In this document: positions 49,221-57,295 of the stretch, piece by piece
How the letters are laid out: each line of letters starts with the position of its first letter
Numbering within the stretch: the first letter of the stretch is position 1
Source of the DNA: Pseudomonas putida
Lineage (GTDB): Bacteria; Pseudomonadota; Gammaproteobacteria; Pseudomonadales; Pseudomonadaceae
Assembly (NCBI RefSeq): GCF_028682455.1
Contig: NZ_JANHLD010000003.1
Span: 744,001-808,000, forward strand
Reading direction: 5' to 3'
Length of the DNA stretch: 64,000 nt
Translations under genes and position numbers: made by a program
Notes under the pieces: generated by a model
Databases searched by the model: none
Told to the model about the DNA's origin: nothing
Seen by the model: the letters and a program-made list of their open reading frames with translations, nothing else

Positions 49221-50945
49221 ATGGCCGCGCCAATGACCATGCCGATCGCGCACGCGAAGGCAGCACAGCGCTCCGGCGCCTCCCTGGGCGATCGACTGTT
49301 TGTGGTCGGCGGTAAATGGTTGCTGCTGTTGCTGCTCACCGTGGCCGTACTGATGCCATTGATGGCGATCTTCTGGCGCGGATTCAGCAGCGATGCCGGG
49401 CAGGGCGGTGGTCTGCTGGCCGCACGTGAACTGTTTGCCAGCGCCAACTTCCACTGGCTGCTGGGCAACAGCCTGAAGGTGTCGCTCAGCGTCGCTGCCA
49501 TTGTCGTGCCGCTGGCCTACCTGTTTGCCTATGCGCTGCAGCGCACGCTGATCCCCGGCAAACGCATCTGGCGCGGTATCTCGTTGCTGCCGCTGCTGGC
49601 GCCTTCGATGCTGCCGGCCATTGCCCTGGTCTACCTGTTCGGCAACCAGGGGCTGCTGCGCAGCCTGCTCAGCGACAATATCTATGGTTTCTGGGGCATT
49701 GTCCTGGGTGAAGCCATCTACACCTTTCCCCATGCCCTGATGATCCTGCTGTCGGCGCTGTCGCTGGCCGACGCGCGCCTGTTCGATGCCGCATCGAGCA
49801 TGGGTGCAGGGCCTTGGCGTGCCTTTCGCAGCATCACCTGGCCGGCCACCCGCCAGGCCGTGTTCGCCGCCTTCTGCCTGGTGTTCACCCTGACCATCAC
49901 TGACTTCGGTGTGCCGGTTGTGGTGGGGGGTGACTACCAGGTGCTGGCGCTGGAAGCCTACAAGGCCGTGGTCGGCCAGCAGCAGTTCGGTCGCGGCGCC
50001 TTGATCGGCATGGTCCTGCTGGTGCCGGCGCTACTGAGCTTCACCGTCGATGCCTGGCTGCGTCGCCGCCAGGGCGACTCGATGAGTGGTCGTGCCCAGG
50101 TGTTCCAGCCGCAGCCCTCGCGTCGTCGCGATGCCTGGTTCCTGGCGGTGGTGGTGATGGTGTGCGCGGTGCTGCTGTTGGTGGTGGGGATGGCGGTGTA
50201 CTCGTCGCTGGTCACCTTCTGGCCCTACAACATGACGTTGTCGCTCAAGCACTACCAGTTCGACGAAACCGCCGGCGGTGGCTGGCTGGCCTACCAGAAC
50301 AGCCTGACCATGGCCCTGTGCTCGGCATTGATCGGCAGTGCGGTGATCTTCACCGGCGCCTACCTGATGGAAAAGACCAAGGGCCAGCGCGCGCTGAACC
50401 TGGTGCTGCGCCTGCTCAGCTTCGTGCCGATGGCAGTACCGGGCTTGGTGCTCGGCCTGGGCTACGTGTTCTTCTTCAACCTGACCAGCAACCCCTTGCA
50501 CGTGTTCTACGGCAGCATGGCGCTGCTGGTGGTGTGCACCATCGCCCACTACCTGACCACCGCAAACATGACCGCCACCACCGCCCTGCGCCAGCTCGAC
50601 GGTGAGTTCGAGGCCGCCGCGCTGTCGCTCAAGGCGCCGCTGTACCGGCACTTTTTGCGGGTCACCGTACCGATCTGCCTGCCGGCGCTGCTGGACATCA
50701 TCCGCTACCTGTTCGTCTCGGCGATGACCACGGTCTCGGCGGCGATCTTCCTCTACAGCCCCGACACCATCCTTGCCGCTGTCGCCGTGTTGAACATGGA
50801 CGATGCCGGCAACGTGGGCGGCGCAGCGGCCATGTCGACCCTGATCCTGCTGACCAGCGCCAGCGTTTCGCTGCTCCTGGCCTGGGCCTCGCGCGGCCTG
50901 CTGCAACGTTCCCAAGCCTGGCGCCAGCGCGCGCCGGGCAACTGA
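49221..50945 (+). CDS. Fused two-domain phosphonate-type ABC permease (PhnU-like)
   Basis: A 574-residue inner-membrane permease made of two tandem binding-protein-dependent transport domains, each of about six helices (halves about 30-290 and 310-574). It can therefore form a complete channel alone. EAA-type loops appear as DAASSMGAGPWRAFRSITWP in the first half and FEAAALSLKAPLYRHFLRVT in the second. This fusion is typical of the putative 2-aminoethylphosphonate permease family and of Fe(III) SfuB-type permeases. The start at 49221 is one base after the ATPase stop. Confidence 0.86.
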   Translation: MAAPMTMPIAHAKAAQRSGASLGDRLFVVGGKWLLLLLLTVAVLMPLMAIFWRGFSSDAGQGGGLLAARELFASANFHWLLGNSLKVSLSVAAIVVPLAYLFAYALQRTLIPGKRIWRGISLLPLLAPSMLPAIALVYLFGNQGLLRSLLSDNIYGFWGIVLGEAIYTFPHALMILLSALSLADARLFDAASSMGAGPWRAFRSITWPATRQAVFAAFCLVFTLTITDFGVPVVVGGDYQVLALEAYKAVVGQQQFGRGALIGMVLLVPALLSFTVDAWLRRRQGDSMSGRAQVFQPQPSRRRDAWFLAVVVMVCAVLLLVVGMAVYSSLVTFWPYNMTLSLKHYQFDETAGGGWLAYQNSLTMALCSALIGSAVIFTGAYLMEKTKGQRALNLVLRLLSFVPMAVPGLVLGLGYVFFFNLTSNPLHVFYGSMALLVVCTIAHYLTTANMTATTALRQLDGEFEAAALSLKAPLYRHFLRVTVPICLPALLDIIRYLFVSAMTTVSAAIFLYSPDTILAAVAVLNMDDAGNVGGAAAMSTLILLTSASVSLLLAWASRGLLQRSQAWRQRAPGN

Positions 50946-50985
50946 TTGCCTTACCCAACCCTGTACCGTTCAAAGGAACCGCATC

Positions 50986-52011
50986 ATGTTCAAGCCACTT
51001 GCTCTTGCCGCTGCCGTCCTCACTGCGTTCAGCCTGCAGGCCACTGCCGCCGATACCCAGCTGACGGTCTACACCGCGCTCGAAGCCGAACAGCTCAAGA
51101 GCTACAAGCAGGCCTTCGAAAAGGCCAACCCGGATATCGAAATCAAGTGGGTGCGTGATTCCACCGGCATCATCACCGCCAAGCTGCTGGCCGAGAAAGA
51201 CCGTCCGCAAGCCGACGCCGTGTGGGGCCTGGCTGCATCCAGCCTGGCGATCCTCGACCAGCAGGGCATGCTGCAAAGCTATGCGCCCAAGGACCTCGAC
51301 AAGATCGGCGGCAACTACCGCGATGCCGCCAACCCACCGGCCTGGGTCGGCATGGACGTGTGGGCCGCCACCATCTGCTTCAACACCATCGAAGCCGAAA
51401 AGCAGGGCCTGACCAAGCCGGTGAGCTGGCAGGACCTGACCAAGCCTGAGTACAAAGGCAAGATCGTCATGCCGAACCCGGCGTCCTCCGGCACCGGCTT
51501 CCTGGATGTCAGCGCCTGGCTGCAGACCTTCGGCGAGAAGCAGGGCTGGCAATACATGGACGACCTGCACCAGAACATCGGCCAGTACGTTCACTCCGGC
51601 TCCAAGCCGTGCAAGCTGGCGGCAGCCGGCGAGTTCCCGATCGGTATCTCGTTCGAGTACCCGGCCGTGCAGCTCAAGCGCCAGGGCGCGCCGCTGGATA
51701 TCGTCCTGCCGAAAGAGGGCCTGGGCTGGGAGATCGAAGCCACTGCCGTGCTCAAGGGCAGTAAGCATGAAGCCGCCGCCAAGCGCCTGGCCGACTTCTC
51801 CGCAAGCCCGGCGGCCATGGAGCTGTACAAGGAAAACTTCGCGGTGCTCGCCCAGCCTGGTATTGCCAAGCCGCAGACCGAACTGCCGGCCGACTACGAG
51901 CAGCGCCTGATCAAGAACGACTTCGCCTGGGCCTCGCAGAACCGCGACACCATCCTGGCCGAATGGCGCAAGCGCTATGACGGCAAGTCGGAGAAGGTGG
52001 CGCAGCAGTAA
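50986..52011 (+). CDS. Phosphonate-type ABC substrate-binding protein
   Basis: A 341-residue periplasmic protein with a signal peptide cut near LQATA/ADTQL. It is the family 1/6-type binding fold seen in iron and 2-aminoethylphosphonate receptors: LTVYTALEAEQLKSYKQAF, WVRDSTGIITAKLLAEK, MPNPASSGTGFLDVSAWLQ. The SSGTG loop is where an anionic ligand would bind; the tyrosines that hold iron in FbpA-type proteins are not evident in the expected YY pair near the C-terminal third. Context makes a C-P compound such as 2-aminoethylphosphonate or a derivative the best guess. Confidence 0.84.
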   Translation: MFKPLALAAAVLTAFSLQATAADTQLTVYTALEAEQLKSYKQAFEKANPDIEIKWVRDSTGIITAKLLAEKDRPQADAVWGLAASSLAILDQQGMLQSYAPKDLDKIGGNYRDAANPPAWVGMDVWAATICFNTIEAEKQGLTKPVSWQDLTKPEYKGKIVMPNPASSGTGFLDVSAWLQTFGEKQGWQYMDDLHQNIGQYVHSGSKPCKLAAAGEFPIGISFEYPAVQLKRQGAPLDIVLPKEGLGWEIEATAVLKGSKHEAAAKRLADFSASPAAMELYKENFAVLAQPGIAKPQTELPADYEQRLIKNDFAWASQNRDTILAEWRKRYDGKSEKVAQQ

Positions 52012-52030
52012 ACGCTGCCTGCACAACTCT

Positions 52031-52155
52031 CGGAGCTGGCTTGCCAGCGAAGAGGCCAGTGCAGCCTGAATCACGACCGCTTTGCGGTCGATCGCCGGCA
52101 AGCCGGCTCCCACACCGCCTGTGCAAGACAGTGGGAGCCGGCTTGCCCCGCGATC
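52031..52155. repeat. Triple REP cluster inside the phosphonate operon
   Basis: Three related units occur: GGAGCTGGCTTGCCAGCGA (52032-52050), an inverted GATCGCCGGCAAGCCGGCTC (from 52090), and GTGGGAGCCGGCTTGCCCCG (from 52131). It separates the transporter genes from the catabolic genes and may set their mRNA ratio. Confidence 0.8.
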
Positions 52156-52174
52156 CTTTCTAAAGGATTTCCCC

Positions 52175-53302
52175 ATGACCGATCTACTGATCGTCGGCGC
52201 CGGCATTCTTGGCCTGTCCCACGCCTACGCCGCGGCCCGCCGGGGCCTTAAGGTGCGGGTATTCGAGCGCACCGCTACCCCACTGGGTGCCTCGGTTCGC
52301 AACTTCGGCCAGGCCCTGGTTACTGGCCAACCGCCAGGCGAGATGCTTGAGCTGGCCAAGGCCAGTCGTGGTATCTGGGCGCACTGGTCGCGCCAGGCCG
52401 GCTTTGATTTGAAGAGCAACGGCTCGCTGCTGTTCGCCCGCACCGCCCTTGAGCAGGAACTGCTTGAAGCATTCTGCGCCGAGCGGGCCGTGGAGCATGG
52501 CTACAAGGTCGAGCTGCTGTCGGGTGCGGCCCTCAATGACTTGTACGGCGGCCAATTCCGCCACCACCGCGCCGCCTTGCGCGGCCTGGACGACCAGCAG
52601 CTGTACTCGCGCGAAGCCCTGCCGACACTGATCCGCTTCCTGCAAACGGAAATGGATGTGCAGTTTCATTTCTCCACCCTGGTGCGCGGTATCGAGCCCG
52701 GCCGGGTGTCGACCACAGCCGGCGATTTCAGCGCGCGGCAGATCGTTGTCTGCTCCGGCCACGACTACCAGACCTTGCTCGCCGAGCCGCTCGCCACCCT
52801 GCGGCCCCAGGTGTGTCGCCTGCAGATGCTGCGCGCCCGACCACGTTTCAAACTGGACCTGCAGCACGCCTTGCTGACCGGCCTGAGCTGCGTGCACTAC
52901 GGCGCCTTTGCCGAGTTGCCCCAGGCCCAGGCACTCAAGGCGCAACTGCAGACCAACAGCCCGCACCTGATGGAGCACGGCATTCACCTGCTGGTCAGCC
53001 CTACGCCGCATGGCGAGCTGATCATCGGCGACTCCCACGCCTATGGTAGCGATGTCTCTCCGTTCAATGCCGAGCAGATCGATAACTGGATGATCGAGCT
53101 GGCCGAGCATACTCTCGGTGGTCGTATCGAGGTGGTCGAACGCTGGCAGGGCGTCTATGGTTCAGGCGGCCCTGGGCCGTTCTCGTTGCTGCACGTGGCG
53201 CCTGGTGTCAGTGCGGCGCTGATGCACAGCGGCGTCGGCATGAGCGTCGGCCCGGCCCTGGCCGAGCGGCATATCGCTCGACTGCTCGATGAAACCGATT
53301 GA
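52175..53302 (+). CDS. DAO-family FAD-dependent oxidoreductase of phosphonate operons
   Basis: A 375-residue flavoprotein of the D-amino-acid oxidase/glycine oxidase fold (similar to TIGR03364 proteins found in phosphonate clusters). The dinucleotide motif is GAGILGLSHAYAAARRG (9-25), followed by VRVFERTATPLGASVRNFGQ. The C-terminal FAD contact is YGSGGPGPFSLLHVAPGV. The start at 52175 follows AAAGGA; the in-frame ATG at 52082 lies within REP DNA. It likely oxidises an amine or N-methyl amine on a phosphonate, giving an aldehyde or a demethylated product. That reaction is inferred. Confidence 0.82.
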   Translation: MTDLLIVGAGILGLSHAYAAARRGLKVRVFERTATPLGASVRNFGQALVTGQPPGEMLELAKASRGIWAHWSRQAGFDLKSNGSLLFARTALEQELLEAFCAERAVEHGYKVELLSGAALNDLYGGQFRHHRAALRGLDDQQLYSREALPTLIRFLQTEMDVQFHFSTLVRGIEPGRVSTTAGDFSARQIVVCSGHDYQTLLAEPLATLRPQVCRLQMLRARPRFKLDLQHALLTGLSCVHYGAFAELPQAQALKAQLQTNSPHLMEHGIHLLVSPTPHGELIIGDSHAYGSDVSPFNAEQIDNWMIELAEHTLGGRIEVVERWQGVYGSGGPGPFSLLHVAPGVSAALMHSGVGMSVGPALAERHIARLLDETD

Positions 53303-53312
53303 GGGGATAACC

Positions 53313-53867
53313 ATGAGAACAGCCGAACAGGTTGTCAGCGAAATCTTCGCCCTGTACCAGCAGCATGGCGATGACGATTACATCGGCGAGCCGGTGTCGC
53401 AGTTGGAGCACATGTCCCAGGCGGCCCAGCTGGCGCTGGATGAAGGGTTCGACGATGAGGTGGTATTGGCTGCGTTCTTCCATGACATCGGCCATCTCTG
53501 CGGCGGCGCCGACGGTGACATGGGCGGCTACGGTGTGGTCAGCCATGAGCAGGTGGGCGCCAATTACCTGCGCCGCTGTGGTTTCAGCGAGCGCCTGGCG
53601 ACGCTGGTGCAGTACCACGTCGAGGCCAAGCGCTACCTGACCTTGCGTAAGCCGGGCTACTACGAGCGGCTGAGCGAAGCCAGCCGGCGCACCCTCGAGT
53701 ATCAGGGCGGGATGATGAGTGATGCCGAGGCCGATGCGTTCGAGCGCGACCCCCTGTGTGCGGTGAGCCTGCGCATGCGTGAGTGGGATGAGCTGGCCAA
53801 GGTGATGAACGTGCCGGTGATTGACCTGGAGTTGCTCAAGGGCAAGGCCCTGGGGCTCTTGCACTAA
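53313..53867 (+). CDS. PhnZ-like HD-domain diiron oxygenase
   Basis: A 184-residue HD-fold protein closely matching PhnZ, which cleaves (R)-2-amino-1-hydroxyethylphosphonate to glycine and phosphate with O2. The start at 53313 (MRTAEQVV) has GAGGGG just upstream; 53289 lies inside the previous gene. Each diiron position is kept with a one- or two-residue offset from PhnZ: Tyr23, Glu26, His33, His57-Asp58, His78, His102 and Asp159, plus Lys106 for substrate phosphonate. It should therefore be an oxygenase, not a nucleotidase. No PhnY hydroxylase gene is adjacent. Confidence 0.85.
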   Translation: MRTAEQVVSEIFALYQQHGDDDYIGEPVSQLEHMSQAAQLALDEGFDDEVVLAAFFHDIGHLCGGADGDMGGYGVVSHEQVGANYLRRCGFSERLATLVQYHVEAKRYLTLRKPGYYERLSEASRRTLEYQGGMMSDAEADAFERDPLCAVSLRMREWDELAKVMNVPVIDLELLKGKALGLLH

Positions 53868-53879
53868 ATTCGACTTGGC

Positions 53880-53899
53880 ATCGCTGGCTTGCCAGCGAT
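53880..53899. repeat. Short REP-type hairpin between converging genes
   Basis: ATCGCTGGC-TT-GCCAGCGAT, a perfect 9-bp hairpin between the PhnZ-like gene and the converging DUF3482 gene. Confidence 0.8.
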
Positions 53900-53905
53900 G
53901 AGGCC

Positions 53906-55270
53906 CTAAAGCTCTTGCACCAGTGCCTCGATCTGCTCCTGGCGCTCCACCTGGTTCACCTTGGCCCCGGGATTGAGCGACGACCACTGCGGATGTGCCC
54001 GCGCCTTGCTCAAGGCTTCCGGCAACTTGCCTTCGCGCCAGCTCTGTTCCTGCGGCGCGCTCAACTTGATCTGCCCCATCGCCGCGTGCCCACGGCTGTC
54101 CAGTGCCTGGATCAGCTGATGCTGACGCAGGGCCAACAGGCGCAATACGCTGTCATCCACGGTCAGTTCCCGCTGCCCCTTGAGCTTGCCCAGCAGGCGG
54201 GAGCCGTAGCTGCGCGCGGTTTGCAGAGCGCCACCGGCAATCGCACCGGCCAGTGCTGCCGCCCCGAGGGTGATGCCACCCACCAGCAGGTCGATGCCCG
54301 CACCTGCCGCCGCACCCGCGGCCACGCCACTGCCCAGGCGAACGCCCAATAGCTTCAGGGTTTCGGGGTTGAACAGGTCGTCGCCCCAGCGCCCGTCGAG
54401 CAGGGGCAGGTCGCTGGCGCTGGCGTCGTCCTTGCGAAAGGCATAGAGCTTGAGCAAGGCTTCGACGCAACGTTGTTCGCGCTGGCGAATGTCCTTACGC
54501 AGTGCCTCGATGGCCGCCGCTTCTGCGCCAGGCTCGGTGACCACGCTGCGTCGGCACGCGGCGCAATCGAGCAGCAGTTCGGCCACCAGGCGCTTGGCAC
54601 TGACCTGCCGGGCCGCACGTTGTGCCTGCTGGTCGTCGATCAGCCGTTGCAGGGCTGGGCGGGACTTTTCCAGCATCAGCGCCAGGCTTTCGTAGAGGCG
54701 TCGCTCGCCATCTTCCGGTGGGGCAACGCTGTCGAAGCGCACCAGGGCGTGCAGGCCAAGTCGCGCCAGGGCCTCACGCCAGTCCGGCTCGCGATGGTCA
54801 CTGCTGGCAACGAAGTTGAGCACCGGCAACAATGGCTTGCCGCAACCGGCGAGCACTTCCAGTTCATCCCGGTATTTGGCGAGCACCGGCTCGCGCGCAT
54901 CGATCACATACAGGCCGGCGTCGCTGGCCAGTAATTGGCGCAGCACCTTGGCTTCCTGTTCGAATCGCTGGCGCGCCTCGCTGCCCTGGAGAAACCGCTC
55001 CAGCCTGGCCGGGCCATCGAGGCGCTCGCCCGGGCGCTCCAGGCGCTCGAGGTAGTCGAGCAGGGCGATGGCGTCTTCCAGTCCGGGGGTGTCGTACAGC
55101 TCCAGCAGCGGTTCGCCGTCTACCGACAGGCGCGCGCCTTCGACATGGCGAGTGGTACTGGGGCGATGGGAGACTTCGCCGAAACCGACATCGCGGGTGA
55201 GGGTGCGCAGCAGGGAGGTCTTGCCGACATTGGTGTGACCGACCACGGCCAGTTTCAATGGCTTAGTCAT
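53906..55270 (-). CDS. DUF3482 GTPase
   Basis: A 454-residue protein with an N-terminal small GTPase domain and a DUF3482 tail. G1 is GHTNVGKTS, G2 the RPSTTRHVEG region, G3 DTPGLEDA. The G4 position reads VLNFVASSD, lacking the usual NKxD, so base specificity is uncertain. Around residues 310-360 is a long glycine/alanine-rich hydrophobic segment (GAAAGAGIDLLVGGITLGAA) that could insert in membrane. The start codon (ATG 55270, or 55276) overlaps the end of the DUF2868 gene, showing tight coupling. Function unknown; membrane remodelling or transport regulation are possibilities only. Confidence 0.82.
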   Translation of the reverse strand: MTKPLKLAVVGHTNVGKTSLLRTLTRDVGFGEVSHRPSTTRHVEGARLSVDGEPLLELYDTPGLEDAIALLDYLERLERPGERLDGPARLERFLQGSEARQRFEQEAKVLRQLLASDAGLYVIDAREPVLAKYRDELEVLAGCGKPLLPVLNFVASSDHREPDWREALARLGLHALVRFDSVAPPEDGERRLYESLALMLEKSRPALQRLIDDQQAQRAARQVSAKRLVAELLLDCAACRRSVVTEPGAEAAAIEALRKDIRQREQRCVEALLKLYAFRKDDASASDLPLLDGRWGDDLFNPETLKLLGVRLGSGVAAGAAAGAGIDLLVGGITLGAAALAGAIAGGALQTARSYGSRLLGKLKGQRELTVDDSVLRLLALRQHQLIQALDSRGHAAMGQIKLSAPQEQSWREGKLPEALSKARAHPQWSSLNPGAKVNQVERQEQIEALVQEL

Positions 55271-56654
55271 GCCCATGCTCCAGCCAGTTCAAGGGTGCAC
55301 TGTCGGCGTACGCCAACCCCAGTTGTTCCAGGGCCTGGTGCCAATCGCCCAGACGGTCGGCGTCAAGGGCCTGGCCGGGCAGCGCCTGCAACAACCAGAT
55401 ACGCGTGGCGCCGGCGTTGCGGGCAAGTTCGGCGAGCAGTGCCAGGCTGCCGCGATCCGGCGAACGGCGTGGGTCGCAGGCAATGGCCAGGCGCGCCGGT
55501 GGAAAGCGGCTGAGTTGTTCGAGCAACTTGTTGCGTGATTCACGGCTGTCGAGGATGCCCGCGTTGCTGACGGTTTTTGGCAGGGCTGGCGGCCAGGGGC
55601 GCTTGTCATCCAGCTCCAGGCCAACCAGCAAGGCACCGTCGCTGTGTTCTTCACCCACGCCACGGGCAATCTGTGGCAGGGCCTCTGGCGCGGCATCGTT
55701 GACGCCCAGGCGTTCGCTGCTGGGCATCAGGGCTTCGCGCAAGTGGCTGTAGCCGGGCAGGTTGAGGTCCAGTTGCAAGCGATCACGCCCGCTGCGCCAG
55801 CGCCAGAGGCACACGGCTGCCAACACCAGGCGAGGGACGATGCCGTATACCAGCAACACTCCGAGCAGCCAGCCTGCCCAGGCCTGGCGGGCCAGTTCCA
55901 GGGCTGGTTGGCTGTCGCCGCTGGCGCGGATCATTGCGACGTCCGGCACGCTGAACCCCAGCAGTGAAGGCAGCGCGCCCAGGGCCTGGGTGAGGCCCAC
56001 GAAGGTGTCGGCACCGAGGATGGTGGTTTCCCAGACAAAGCCGTAGCGCCGGGTGGCGAGCAGGATCAACAGCATCACCAGCGCCGTGCCCAGGGCGACC
56101 AGCCACAGGCCATGCACCAGTAACCCCAGCAGCCAGCGGTTGAGCCTTTGCCGTTGCAGCAGCACCAGCAGGGCAGGTGCCAGGTGGGCGGCCTGGGCGT
56201 CGCGGGCGAATTTTTCACTGAGCCACATCCACAGCCGGCCCAGGGTCGCCCCTTGCTCGCCGGCGAACAAGAACCCCAGCGCCCAGCCCAGCAGCAACAG
56301 CAGGTTCAGGCCGAGCAGGCTGCCCAGGGCCCAGAACACATTGACCGGGCGCTGGCTGTCGCCCAGGGCCGCCAGGGCCAGGCCGGCGCCGCTGAATAGC
56401 GCGAGCACCAGCAGCAGGACCAGCGCCAGGCGGGCGCCTTGTTTCCAGTGCAACAGGGCACTGCGCATGCCGTCGCGTTCGGCCAGCCAGAGGGCGCGCT
56501 GCTCGATGCGCGTTGGCAGGTCGCCGCCGTGTTGGCGGGCGCGGCGATTGGCTTCCTGGTCTTCCAGCGGGCCTGCTTGTTCTTCGCGCAGGCGCACGGC
56601 TTCGGTGAGCCAGCGTTTGTCCAGGTCAGTCAGTGCAGTCACACAGTCTTCCAT
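55263..56654 (-). CDS. DUF2868 membrane protein
   Basis: A 463-residue inner-membrane protein with four to five hydrophobic segments: LALVLLLVLALFSGAGLALA, LGLNLLLLLGWALGFLF, LLVHGLWLVALGTALVMLLI and AGWLLGVLLVYGIVPRLVLA. They are followed by a soluble C-terminal region of about 150 residues that resembles a nucleotide-fold remnant (LAIACDPRRSPDRGSLALLA). It is always a partner of the DUF3482 GTPase in my recollection, and here their coding regions overlap. The pair has no assigned role. The start could also be GTG at 56642. It is divergent from folA. Confidence 0.82.
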   Translation of the reverse strand: MEDCVTALTDLDKRWLTEAVRLREEQAGPLEDQEANRRARQHGGDLPTRIEQRALWLAERDGMRSALLHWKQGARLALVLLLVLALFSGAGLALAALGDSQRPVNVFWALGSLLGLNLLLLLGWALGFLFAGEQGATLGRLWMWLSEKFARDAQAAHLAPALLVLLQRQRLNRWLLGLLVHGLWLVALGTALVMLLILLATRRYGFVWETTILGADTFVGLTQALGALPSLLGFSVPDVAMIRASGDSQPALELARQAWAGWLLGVLLVYGIVPRLVLAAVCLWRWRSGRDRLQLDLNLPGYSHLREALMPSSERLGVNDAAPEALPQIARGVGEEHSDGALLVGLELDDKRPWPPALPKTVSNAGILDSRESRNKLLEQLSRFPPARLAIACDPRRSPDRGSLALLAELARNAGATRIWLLQALPGQALDADRLGDWHQALEQLGLAYADSAPLNWLEHGHD

Positions 56655-56717
56655 TGATCAAGTGAGCCCAAAGCATAACCCAGGCATCGAAGATCGGGCT
56701 TTGCTATCCTCGCCGGC

Positions 56718-57236
56718 ATGAAAACATCACTCCCCCTCAGCCTGATCGCGGCACTCGCCGAGAACCGCGTGATCGGCATCGACAACAGCATGCCCTGGCA
56801 CCTGCCGGGGGATTTCAAGTATTTCAAGGCCACCACCCTGGGCAAGCCGATCATCATGGGTCGCAAGACCTGGGACTCGCTCGGCCGGCCGTTGCCGGGG
56901 CGCCTGAACCTGGTGGTCAGCCGCCAGGCAGGGCTGCAGCTGGAAGGCGCCGAAGTGTTCGCGTCGCTGGATGAGGCCATGCTGCGCGCCGAACAGTGGG
57001 CACTGGCGCAGGGCGTCGATGAGCTGATGCTGATTGGTGGGGCGCAGTTGTATACCCAGGCCATCGAGCGCGGTCTTGCGGACCGGCTTTACCTGACGCG
57101 GGTCGAATCGAGCCCGGAAGGGGATGCGTGGTTTCCCGAGTTCGATACAGCGCAGTGGACGTTGGCGTCGTCTCGGGAAAATCCGGCTGAAGGTGAGAAG
57201 CCGGCTTATCACTTTGAGGTTTGGGAACGGGTTTGA
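56718..57236 (+). CDS. folA: Dihydrofolate reductase
   Basis: Reduces dihydrofolate to tetrahydrofolate with NADPH, needed by ThyA and purine synthesis; the target of trimethoprim. The protein has 172 residues. The N-terminal block LIAALAENRVIGIDNSMPWH with the catalytic acidic residue beyond (LPGDFKYFKATTLG), the IMGRKTWDSLGRPLPGR NADPH site and MLIGGAQLYTQAI are all present. The gene is divergent from the DUF2868 gene and followed by a REP doublet. Confidence 0.96.
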   Translation: MKTSLPLSLIAALAENRVIGIDNSMPWHLPGDFKYFKATTLGKPIIMGRKTWDSLGRPLPGRLNLVVSRQAGLQLEGAEVFASLDEAMLRAEQWALAQGVDELMLIGGAQLYTQAIERGLADRLYLTRVESSPEGDAWFPEFDTAQWTLASSRENPAEGEKPAYHFEVWERV

Positions 57237-57242
57237 GCATTA

Positions 57243-57292
57243 TCGCGCGGCAAACCCGCTCCTACAGGTAGGAGCGAGCTTGCCCCGCAATC
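57243..57292. repeat. REP pair between folA and the converging symporter gene
   Basis: TCGCGCGGCAAACCCGCTCC and the inverted GGAGCGAGCTTGCCCCGCAA flank a short TACAGGTA loop. Confidence 0.8.
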
Positions 57293-57295
57293 AAT

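Noticed and set aside
50986..52011. The ABC transporter at 48-52 kb as a ferric iron importer
   Set aside because: The fold overlaps with iron importers, but the operon continues into a phosphonate-type flavoprotein and a PhnZ-like oxygenase, and the paired iron-binding tyrosines are not evident. Kept only as an alternative.
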